Shown: positions 9,125-16,786 of the stretch, one piece after another
Layout: every line of letters begins with the position of its first letter
Numbering within the stretch: position 1 is the first letter of the stretch
From: Methylophilales bacterium HTCC2181
GTDB lineage: Bacteria; Pseudomonadota; Gammaproteobacteria; Burkholderiales; Methylophilaceae
Direction of reading: 5' to 3'
DNA length: 64,000 nucleotides
NCBI GenBank assembly: GCA_000168995.1
Contig: AAUX01000001.1
Coordinates: forward strand, 62,001-126,000
Translations under genes and position numbers: made by a program
Notes under the pieces: model-generated
Told to the model about the DNA's origin: nothing
The model's input: only the letters and a program-made list of their open reading frames with translations
Database searches by the model: none

Positions 9125-11106
9125 GAAATCATCTTTCCAGTACTTAAATATTTTTCAAATCTATTAATATCTTTTTGTAGACCAAGAATAACAAGTGTAT
9201 CTCCATTTGATAGTAGGATATCTGATCTAGGCTCAATGTCTTCAAGCATATTAGGCCTTCGTAAATATTGAATTTGAACATGGAAATCTTCAAATCTTAT
9301 ACTGTCTAGTTTGACTGATAGTAATAATGGATTTTTTCTTACCTCAATGGAATGCAATTCAAGCTGTTCTTGGCCGCTAAAGTCATCTGTTATATCAGTA
9401 GTGCCTTTAAAATAACCCCTGAACATAGCATACCGTTCTGACCTAAATGCGCGAATTTTTTTAACAACTCTACCTAGCGGAACTCCTAACATTATCAATG
9501 CGTGTGACCCTAGCATTAAACTGCCCTCTAATACCTCAGGAACCACCTCAGAAGCACCCTCTTCTTGCAGTCGCTCAATAGATGTTTCATCTGTTGTTCT
9601 TACAATAATCGGGAGCTCAAGGTAAGACTCTCTAATAACACTAAGCACTTTCGACGACGCTCTATCATCCGCATAAGTTATAATAACTGCCTTACAGGTA
9701 CTAATCCCTGCTGCATTCAAAACAACTCTTCTGCTAGCATCACCATACATCACTTTCTCACCTGCGCTTGCAGCATCGTTTACCCTGTTTAAATCCATAT
9801 CAATTGCAATAAAAGAAATATTTTCTTCCTTGAGAAATCTTCCCAAAAATTGGCCACTTCTACCGTATCCGCATAAGATCACATGATCACTTAAGTTGTG
9901 GCCAACCTCATCAATCTTATCAATATTTTTTTGACTATTTTTGGTATAACTTCTCGATAAAAATCTTGCAATCTTTCCGTTATAAGGAATTAAAAAAGAT
10001 GCGGTAATCATAGAAAGAAGGCATACAGATAAAACAATTTGAAGGATTTCTCCTCCTATGAGATTTTGTTCATTAGCTAAGGCAAGAATAACAAAACTAA
10101 ATTCTCCAGCCTGACCTAATATCACCCCAGTCCTAATTCCAACTCCCATCTCATATTTAAAAGCCTTGGTTAATAGGGCTATTAATGAAGCTTTGAACAA
10201 GGTGTAAGCAAATAAAATAGAAAGAATCACCCAAAAATTATCGAAGAAAACATTAAGATTAAGCATCATTCCGACACTTATGAAAAATAACCCTAGCAAA
10301 ATATCTCTAAATGAAGAAATATCAGATTCGACCTGATAACGGTAACGTGTTTCAGAAATTAACATCCCTGCTAAAAATGCACCAAGAGCATAAGATAGGC
10401 CTGCAAGCTCTGTGAGGTAAGCGAAAAACATAGTGACCATTAACACATTCAATACAAAGAGCTCTCTAGACTTTTGCTTTGCGACTAAACCAAACCAAAA
10501 GTTCATTACTGGCTTTCCTAGCCAAAATAGAATGCTTAACAATAGAATTACCTTCAATGAAATTGAAATGAAGATTGTGTTTATATCAATTGATTGAGAG
10601 CTTAATGCCGGAATAAGAATGAGGATGGGTATAACTGCAATATCTTGAAATAATAAAATACCAATAGACAATTTACCATGCCTACTATTTAAATCTAATC
10701 TTTCAATCAATAGCTTTGATACAATTGCGGTTGAGGACATCGTTAAAGCCGAGCCAACCACAAAAGCCATAGTAAAGTCTAATCCAAATAGTCGAGAAAT
10801 AAATAATGAGGTGGCCAGCGTTATGAGCACTTGCGCTCCACCTAATCCAAAAAGAATGCCACGCATAGAGTTTAATTTTGGTAAGCTAAATTCTAGACCA
10901 ATCGAAAACATAAGAAATACAATTCCGAATTCTACAAAGTGCCTAACAGATTCACTGTCATGAAGAAAACCTGCTGCACTTGGTCCAAGCAGAATACCAA
11001 CAACAAAATAAGCAATCGTTGCAGACAGTTTTAAGTAACGAAATAATGTCAGGAATACAACAGAGCTTATAAGCAACAAAATTATTAATTCAACAGATTC
11101 AAGCAT
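9121..11106 (-). CDS. KefB/YbaL-type monovalent cation:proton antiporter-2 (CPA2)
   Basis: About 661 residues. The first 390 form a Na+/H+ exchanger domain with some 12-13 membrane helices, including ALGAFLAGMLISET and LGQAGEFSFVILALA. An RCK_N (TrkA-N) domain follows with the NAD-type fold ILCGYGRSGQFLGRF, and a TrkA_C domain at the end (about 590-660) includes NGDTLVILG. These proteins exchange K+ or Na+ for protons and are gated by nucleotides. A TTG codon at 11121 extends the frame five codons, but I take the ATG at 11106. It is divergent from kdsD across 81 bp. The glutathione-responsive regulation of KefB/KefC cannot be assumed. Confidence 0.87.
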   Translation of the reverse strand: MLESVELIILLLISSVVFLTLFRYLKLSATIAYFVVGILLGPSAAGFLHDSESVRHFVEFGIVFLMFSIGLEFSLPKLNSMRGILFGLGGAQVLITLATSLFISRLFGLDFTMAFVVGSALTMSSTAIVSKLLIERLDLNSRHGKLSIGILLFQDIAVIPILILIPALSSQSIDINTIFISISLKVILLLSILFWLGKPVMNFWFGLVAKQKSRELFVLNVLMVTMFFAYLTELAGLSYALGAFLAGMLISETRYRYQVESDISSFRDILLGLFFISVGMMLNLNVFFDNFWVILSILFAYTLFKASLIALLTKAFKYEMGVGIRTGVILGQAGEFSFVILALANEQNLIGGEILQIVLSVCLLSMITASFLIPYNGKIARFLSRSYTKNSQKNIDKIDEVGHNLSDHVILCGYGRSGQFLGRFLKEENISFIAIDMDLNRVNDAASAGEKVMYGDASRRVVLNAAGISTCKAVIITYADDRASSKVLSVIRESYLELPIIVRTTDETSIERLQEEGASEVVPEVLEGSLMLGSHALIMLGVPLGRVVKKIRAFRSERYAMFRGYFKGTTDITDDFSGQEQLELHSIEVRKNPLLLSVKLDSIRFEDFHVQIQYLRRPNMLEDIEPRSDILLSNGDTLVILGLQKDINRFEKYLSTGKMIS

Positions 11107-11187
11107 GGTCGAGGAGTACAAAGTAAGTAATAGCTTTATTCTACTATTAAACCCTTTTATACTATCTTTTTAATATAAAATTAAATA

Positions 11188-12162
11188 ATGGATAACAATC
11201 ATATCAATATACTCAGCAATGCTAAAAATGTCCTAAAAATAGAGGCAGATGAAATTTATAATGCATTAAACAATATTGGTGAAAGTTTTGTTGATGCAGT
11301 TAAAGCCATAGTTGGTTGTAAGGGTAGAGTTGTACTGAGTGGTATGGGGAAATCTGGCCATATTGCTCGAAAAATTTCGTCTACTTTATCAAGCACAGGC
11401 ACTCCGGCTTTCTTCATGCATCCTGGAGAGGCTAGCCATGGTGATTTGGGAATGATTGTTAAAAGTGACGTGATTATTCTTTTTTCAAACTCTGGCCAAA
11501 GTGATGAACTCATTTCAATATTACCCAATATTAAAAGAATTGGAACGAAAATTATATCTTTAACTAATAATGAAGCTTCTGAAATAGCATTACAAAGCGA
11601 CATTCATATTAATCTTAATGTAATGAAGGAAGCCTGTCCTCTGGGACTTTCACCAACAGCAAGCTCAACAGTGGCACTTGCTCTAGGTGATGCTCTCGCA
11701 ATTTGCGTTCTTGAAGAAAAAGGTTTTTCTGCTGAAGAGTTTAAAAGATCACATCCTGGAGGAAGCCTAGGGAAAAATAGTTTGGTAAAAGTCAAAGATA
11801 TTATGTTGATTGGAAATAATATCCCGATGATAAATTTTGACGCCCTTCTTGGTGATGCTATAAAAGAAATATCTGAAAAAAAAGTTGGTTTTACCAGCGT
11901 AGTTGATTCGCAAAAGAAGCCTATTGGAATATTTACTGACGGCGATCTTAGAAGAGCAATCCTAAATAATAAGAATACCAATTCTCCCATTTTAGAATGT
12001 ATGACGAATAATCCTATTATCTTGCATGAAGAACAGTTGGCTATTGATGTAGTTAATATTATGGAAACATCAAAAATTACTGGCTTTCTAGTAACTAACA
12101 AAACTGGGATCTTAATTGGTATATTAAACCTTCAGGTGCTCTTAAAACAAAAAGTTATTTGA
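11188..12162 (+). CDS. kdsD: arabinose-5-phosphate isomerase KdsD
   Basis: Interconverts ribulose-5-phosphate and arabinose-5-phosphate, the first committed step to Kdo of LPS. The 324-residue protein has an N-terminal SIS domain (VVLSGMGKSGHIARK, then FMHPGEASHGDLGMI, and SNSGQSDELI) followed by two CBS domains (from about residue 205, for example FTDGDLRRAI). It heads the plus-strand unit kdsD-lptC-lptA-lptB-hpf. In most Proteobacteria kdsC (Kdo-8-phosphate phosphatase) sits between kdsD and lptC. Here lptC follows after 4 bp, so kdsC is absent from this locus. Confidence 0.95.
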   Translation: MDNNHINILSNAKNVLKIEADEIYNALNNIGESFVDAVKAIVGCKGRVVLSGMGKSGHIARKISSTLSSTGTPAFFMHPGEASHGDLGMIVKSDVIILFSNSGQSDELISILPNIKRIGTKIISLTNNEASEIALQSDIHINLNVMKEACPLGLSPTASSTVALALGDALAICVLEEKGFSAEEFKRSHPGGSLGKNSLVKVKDIMLIGNNIPMINFDALLGDAIKEISEKKVGFTSVVDSQKKPIGIFTDGDLRRAILNNKNTNSPILECMTNNPIILHEEQLAIDVVNIMETSKITGFLVTNKTGILIGILNLQVLLKQKVI

Positions 12163-12166
12163 GATT

Positions 12167-12742
12167 ATGGAAAATAAACTATCTTCAATTTTTGTATTGG
12201 TTTTTATATTATTTATCGCAGGCTTGTCGTATTGGCTTAGCCATGAAGTTAATAAGGAGCTGTCTGATGATCAAAAAAACACATCCAGTGCAGCTGACTT
12301 CTATTTAAAAAATTTTAATTCAAAACAAATGACGTCGGATGGCTTTGTTAAATATACTTTTCAGGGAGAAGATATGAAAAACTATAAACATTCTGAAAAA
12401 ACCTTCTTAAGCAAGCCACTATTTATTAAATTTGATCAAAATAACCCAATATCCAATATAACTGGTGATTCGGGTGAAATCATAAACATGGGACAAGAAA
12501 TTATTGTAAAAAATAATGTTGTTCTAACGCGCCTTGGCACTAAGGCTAAAAAAAAGATGTCCCTCTATACCAATCAGCTTAATATTATTCCCTCTGAAGA
12601 TATAGTTTTTTCCAAAAAAGCCGTCAAGATCATTCAAGAACCTAATATCGAAGTTGATGGTGTTGGGATGAAGTATGACAAGAAAGAAAATACACTTAAG
12701 CTATTAAGCAATGTTAAGGTTCATTATGAGCAGCCAAAATAA
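12167..12742 (+). CDS. lptC: LPS export system protein LptC
   Basis: 191 residues with one N-terminal membrane anchor (about residues 7-25, LSSIFVLVFILFIAGLSYWL) and a periplasmic beta-jellyroll (OstA-like) domain. LptC links the LptBFG transporter in the inner membrane to the LptA bridge that carries LPS across the periplasm. Its sequence is poorly conserved, and the call rests on architecture and position: directly between kdsD and lptA-lptB. It overlaps lptA. Confidence 0.88.
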   Translation: MENKLSSIFVLVFILFIAGLSYWLSHEVNKELSDDQKNTSSAADFYLKNFNSKQMTSDGFVKYTFQGEDMKNYKHSEKTFLSKPLFIKFDQNNPISNITGDSGEIINMGQEIIVKNNVVLTRLGTKAKKKMSLYTNQLNIIPSEDIVFSKKAVKIIQEPNIEVDGVGMKYDKKENTLKLLSNVKVHYEQPK

Positions 12743-13298
12743 CTACTACTTACTCTTAATTACTCCAAAAAAAATATTATCTCATTTATTTTTATTTGTA
12801 GCTTTGCTTTTCTCAAACCATGCTAAAGCTGAAAAAGGGGACAGGGAACAACCTATAGAAATAGAATCTGATACGATGACAATGGATGACACTAAAAATC
12901 TGAGCATTTATAAAGGCGATGTAATATTAACTCAAGGCACACTAATTATTAAGGCCGATGAACTTATAGTCAGGGAGGATAATCAAGGCTTTCAACACAG
13001 TACATCCACTGGTAATCCAACCTCTTTTAAGCAAAAACGAGAAGGTGTAGATGAGTATATAGAGGGGATAGGGCAAAGGATTGAATATGATGGACATATG
13101 GATAAAGTACATATATATAAAAATGCTATCGTTAAGCGAGGAAATGATACCGTAATGGGTGACTATATTATTTATGATGCAAATGCAGAGGTTGCTCAGG
13201 CAATGTCTAGGCAATCCAATGGCAGTGAATCAAGCGATGTAATAAAGAAAAAAAGTCGAACAAGAGCAATTATTAATCCTAAAAAGACTGATAACTAA
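12726..13298 (+). CDS. lptA: LPS transport periplasmic protein LptA
   Basis: LptA forms the periplasmic bridge for LPS between LptC and LptD. After a signal peptide (FLFVALLFSNHAKA) comes the family block QPIEIESDTMTMDDTKN followed by YKGDVILTQGTLIIKADELIV, a clear OstA_N domain. The mature protein is about 145 residues, ending in a basic tail (KKKSRTRAIINPKK). Two ATG codons are possible, 12711 and 12726, both overlapping lptC. I take the second, because the first only adds five residues in front of the signal peptide. The stop touches the lptB start. Confidence 0.9.
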   Translation: MSSQNNYYLLLITPKKILSHLFLFVALLFSNHAKAEKGDREQPIEIESDTMTMDDTKNLSIYKGDVILTQGTLIIKADELIVREDNQGFQHSTSTGNPTSFKQKREGVDEYIEGIGQRIEYDGHMDKVHIYKNAIVKRGNDTVMGDYIIYDANAEVAQAMSRQSNGSESSDVIKKKSRTRAIINPKKTDN

Positions 13299-14021
13299 AT
13301 GGCAGAATTAATTGTTCAAAATATTAAAAAAAGTTATAAAAAGAATATTGTTGTAAAAGATATTTCTCTAACTGTGGCAAGCGGAGAAGTTATTGGTTTA
13401 CTTGGTCCTAATGGTGCCGGAAAAACAACATCTTTTTATATGATAGTAGGTCTTGTTTCATCGGAACATGGATCTATCTCTATTGACAAAAAAAACCTTA
13501 CAAAGCTCCCTATTCATCATAGGTCAAAGATGGGGATATCCTACCTCCCCCAAGAACCTTCAATTTTCAGGAAAATGACGGTTAAAGAAAATATTTTGTC
13601 TATACTTGAGTTACGTAAAATTTCAGATAAGGAAAGAGATATAAAGCTAAATTCATTGCTTGATGAATTGAATATACAACATATTAAAGATAGTGCAGCT
13701 ATAAGCCTATCTGGAGGGGAAAGAAGAAGGGTTGAAATAGCACGCTGTCTTGCGACAGACCCAAAGTTTATTCTACTCGATGAGCCATTTGCAGGTATTG
13801 ATCCGATAGCAGTATTAGATATTCAAAAAATAATTATTCACCTTGCATCTTTAAATATTGGTGTACTCATCACAGATCATAATGTAAGGGAAACATTAGG
13901 TATCTGTGATCGTGCCTACATTGTCAATCAAGGCCTAATATTTGCTTCTGGATCTCCAAGCGAAATAGTATCAAACCAAAATGTAAAAGATGTATATTTA
14001 GGTAAGAACTTTATTTTGTGA
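13299..14021 (+). CDS. lptB: LPS export ABC transporter ATP-binding protein LptB
   Basis: The cytoplasmic ATPase that powers LPS extraction by LptFG. 240 residues with all ABC signatures: Walker [11 protein letters not shown]-loop YLPQEPSIF, signature LSGGERRR, Walker [13 protein letters not shown], and the H-loop in [10 protein letters not shown]. The length and the [13 protein letters not shown] block are typical of LptB. The ATG follows the lptA stop without a spacer. In most Proteobacteria rpoN comes next. Here hpf follows after 43 bp and no rpoN is present. Confidence 0.96.
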   Translation: MAELIVQNIKKSYKKNIVVKDISLTVASGEVIGLLGPNGAGKTTSFYMIVGLVSSEHGSISIDKKNLTKLPIHHRSKMGISYLPQEPSIFRKMTVKENILSILELRKISDKERDIKLNSLLDELNIQHIKDSAAISLSGGERRRVEIARCLATDPKFILLDEPFAGIDPIAVLDIQKIIIHLASLNIGVLITDHNVRETLGICDRAYIVNQGLIFASGSPSEIVSNQNVKDVYLGKNFIL

Positions 14022-14064
14022 ATGAGGATTTAATTTTTTAAAACTTTGTTATAGGAGAATATTC

Positions 14065-14379
14065 ATGAATATTATTATTACAGGCCATCATATAAAAATT
14101 ACCCCCGCAATTGAAAATTATATTACGAGTAAATTTCATAAAATTGAAAGCCATTTTAGTCAGCTAATCAATGTAAAATTTACATTGTCTGTAGAAAAGA
14201 ATATGCATGTAGCAGAATCAACATTGCACCTTCCTCAACAAGATATTCATGCTCAAGCTAATGACACTGATATGTATCATGCAATAGAAATGCTTATAAA
14301 AAAACTAGACATACAAGTTATAAAGTATAAAGAGAAACATACCAACCATCACAAACTAGAGTCTCCCAGAAACCAATAA
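14065..14379 (+). CDS. hpf: ribosome hibernation promoting factor, short form
   Basis: 104 residues of the HPF/YfiA family, which binds the 30S A and P sites in stationary phase and silences ribosomes. It begins NIIITGHHIKITPAIENYI and includes the AQANDTDMYHAIEMLIKKL block. Only the single S30AE domain is present, so it is the short HPF (100S dimer-forming with RMF in gammaproteobacteria). A good Shine-Dalgarno (taggagaa) lies six bases upstream. In relatives hpf sits between rpoN and ptsN. Here it follows lptB directly and precedes an EIIA-Man gene. Confidence 0.93.
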   Translation: MNIIITGHHIKITPAIENYITSKFHKIESHFSQLINVKFTLSVEKNMHVAESTLHLPQQDIHAQANDTDMYHAIEMLIKKLDIQVIKYKEKHTNHHKLESPRNQ

Positions 14380-14391
14380 AGGAAATAGCGC

Positions 14392-14784
14392 ATGATAGGA
14401 ATATTAATAGTCACACATGGTGATATTGGTTTATCTCTATTAAAAAGTGCTGCGCAAATTTTAGGAAAGAGCTTCAATAATATCAATTGCATTTCCGTAG
14501 AATCAAATCATGAAATTCATACCTACAAAAAAACCATTAACTCCGAACTTCTTAAATTAAATAGTGGAAAAGGAGTTTTAATAATGTCAGATATGTATGG
14601 TGCCACCCCAACAAACATTCTAAAAGAACTAGTAGTAGCAAACAAGATTGAAGTCCTTACAGGAATCAATCTCCCTATGCTTATGCAGGCATTAACAAAC
14701 AGAGATAGTGAATTAAAAAAACTTATTAGCGACTGTTTAAAATGCGGGCAAGATAGCCTTATTAACCTCAACGACCATGATTAA
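14392..14784 (+). CDS. PTS EIIA component, mannose family
   Basis: 130 residues. The N-terminal MIGILIVTHGDIG includes the phosphorylatable His9 of the EIIA-Man (PF03610) fold, and MSDMYGATPTNI is the second family block. It accepts phosphate from HPr. No EIIB, EIIC or EIID permease gene is in the window, so the complex is probably regulatory rather than a sugar importer, as in many Betaproteobacteria. It overlaps the HPr gene by eight bases, and EIIA-HPr-EI form one unit. Confidence 0.9.
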   Translation: MIGILIVTHGDIGLSLLKSAAQILGKSFNNINCISVESNHEIHTYKKTINSELLKLNSGKGVLIMSDMYGATPTNILKELVVANKIEVLTGINLPMLMQALTNRDSELKKLISDCLKCGQDSLINLNDHD

Positions 14785-15046
14785 AACTAAAGTAACTATT
14801 TCAAATAAGCTAGGTTTGCATGCTAGGCCATCAAGTAAGTTAGCTGAAGTTTGTAGTAAATTTGATGCTGAAATTTGGATTAAAAATGATAGGAAAAAAA
14901 TCAATGCAAAAAATATGATGGATATTCTTATGCTTGCCTCGGGATACAAAAGTCAAATTGAAATTTTGATTGATGGCGAGGATGAGCAAGCTGCGATGAA
15001 AGAGATCAAAATACTTTTTACCAATCGGTTTGGAGAGGAAAGCTAA
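14777..15046 (+). CDS. ptsH: phosphocarrier protein HPr (Ser46 replaced by Asn)
   Basis: 89 residues with the active-site block KLGLHARPSSKL; His15 is the phosphate relay residue between EI and EIIA. The second regulatory site of HPr, Ser46, is the target of HPr kinase in Gram-positives and many Proteobacteria. Counting from the ATG, residue 46 here is Asn in the block INAKNMMDILMLA (codon aat at 14912-14914). So HPr can relay phosphate but cannot be seryl-phosphorylated at the classical site. The gene overlaps ptsI by one base (TAATG). Confidence 0.95.
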   Translation: MIKTKVTISNKLGLHARPSSKLAEVCSKFDAEIWIKNDRKKINAKNMMDILMLASGYKSQIEILIDGEDEQAAMKEIKILFTNRFGEES

Positions 15047-16770
15047 TGCATACATTTAATGTGCATGGGGTAGCTGCCTCTTCGGGGATAGCTATAGGAA
15101 AAGTTCAGGTTGTCTCTAATGCCTTTCTTGAAGTTCAGCACTATAAAATTAAGAAAGCTGATCTTGATAATGAAAAAAATAGGTTATCTCAAGCAATAGC
15201 ACTAGTAAAAAAGGACTTGAAAAATATTAAAAAAGATATTAATCAAAAATCGTCTAGTGACTTTTCCTCGTTTATTGATATTCACTTAATGATGCTTGAG
15301 GATAAAAATTTTTCTTTTTACCCCCAAGAAATCATCAAATCAGAACAATGTAATGCAGAGTGGGCAATTAAAACTCAGTTAGATTTAGTGATATCAAAAT
15401 TTGATGCAATTGATGATCCATATATTAAGGAAAGAAAGCTTGATGTAACTCAAGTAGCTGAAAGGCTTATAAAAATTCTACTAGGTCATCAACATAAAAA
15501 AAATGCTCAAAAAAACCCCTTTTCTACTATATTAGTCGCTCATGATATATCTCCAGCAGATGCCCTTCAATTCAAAAATCATAATTATGCAGCTTTTATA
15601 ACAGAACATGGAGGGACTAACTCTCATACAGCAATTCTTGCTCGCGGACTTGCCATTCCATCAATTGTTGCTGTTAAAAATGCTAGGAAATTAATTAAAA
15701 ATAATGATCTCGTTATCGTTGATGGTGATAGCGGGTTAGCAATCATTAATCCTAACGACCAAATCTTAAAAGAATATGAGTATAAAAAAAATCTTTGGGA
15801 AGTTGAATATAAAAAATTACTTAAAATTAAAAATGTTAAAAGCACTACGTTAAATAACCATGTCATTTCATTAATGGCGAATATTGAAGATCTTGGTGAT
15901 ATAAAATCAGTGTTAGAAAGTAAGGCCGCAGGTGTGGGGTTATTTAGAACAGAATTTTTGTTTATGAATAGAGATGATCTTCCTGGAGAGGAAGAGCAAT
16001 TCGAGACCTACAAATCTATAGCGCTATCTATGAAAAGTAAGCCTGTGGTTATTCGAACTCTAGATTCAGGAGCCGATAAAGCAACCGCAGCTGACACTAT
16101 ACAAGCAACTAATCCAGCATTAGGCTTAAGAGCTATTCGCCTTTGCCTGTCTCATCCCCATTTTTTTCTAATACAACTTAAAGCAATACTTAGAGCTTCT
16201 GCTTTTGGAAATATTAAAATATTGATACCCATGCTTTCTTCTTTAGGAGAGCTCAAACAAGTAAAAATGCTCATTAAAAGAGCTAAAGATAACCTGCTTT
16301 CGGATGCTATAAATTTTGATAAAAATATTGAAGTTGGTGGCATGATTGAAATACCAGCGGTAGCAATTAATGCGGAAGCATTTGCAAGGGATTTAGATTT
16401 TTTATCTATAGGAACTAATGATTTAATTCAATATACCCTTGCTATAGACAGGACAGATGATAGTGTGTCGCATCTCTATAATGCATTACATCCTGCCGTT
16501 TTAAAGTTAATATCAAATACTATTAATGCAGGAAAAAAATATGGGAAAGAGGTGGCGATATGTGGAGAAATGGCAGGTGATCCTAAACTAACAAAGCTAC
16601 TGATTGGGATGGGGCTTACGAACTTCTCTATGCATCCAGCCAGCATACTGGCTGTTAAGAAAAAAATACTCGAATCTGACTCCTCAAAACTTAAAAATCA
16701 TGCAATAAAATTATTAAGATTAAGTGATGCTGAAAAAATAGAAACTTTAATACAAAAAATTAATCAATAA
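15046..16770 (+). CDS. ptsI: PTS enzyme I (phosphoenolpyruvate-protein phosphotransferase)
   Basis: 574 residues, normal for EI. It takes phosphate from PEP onto its active His in GGTNSHTAILARGLAIPS and passes it to HPr His15. Other signatures are VGLFRTEFLFMNRDDLPGEEEQ and the C-terminal PEP-binding barrel with SIGTNDLIQYTLAIDR and VAICGEMAGDP. It ends the EIIA-HPr-EI unit. 16 bp separate its stop from the ATT start codon of the M3 peptidase gene, which may be co-transcribed. Confidence 0.96.
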   Translation: MHTFNVHGVAASSGIAIGKVQVVSNAFLEVQHYKIKKADLDNEKNRLSQAIALVKKDLKNIKKDINQKSSSDFSSFIDIHLMMLEDKNFSFYPQEIIKSEQCNAEWAIKTQLDLVISKFDAIDDPYIKERKLDVTQVAERLIKILLGHQHKKNAQKNPFSTILVAHDISPADALQFKNHNYAAFITEHGGTNSHTAILARGLAIPSIVAVKNARKLIKNNDLVIVDGDSGLAIINPNDQILKEYEYKKNLWEVEYKKLLKIKNVKSTTLNNHVISLMANIEDLGDIKSVLESKAAGVGLFRTEFLFMNRDDLPGEEEQFETYKSIALSMKSKPVVIRTLDSGADKATAADTIQATNPALGLRAIRLCLSHPHFFLIQLKAILRASAFGNIKILIPMLSSLGELKQVKMLIKRAKDNLLSDAINFDKNIEVGGMIEIPAVAINAEAFARDLDFLSIGTNDLIQYTLAIDRTDDSVSHLYNALHPAVLKLISNTINAGKKYGKEVAICGEMAGDPKLTKLLIGMGLTNFSMHPASILAVKKKILESDSSKLKNHAIKLLRLSDAEKIETLIQKINQ

Positions 16771-16786
16771 AATTTGGAGAACTTTT

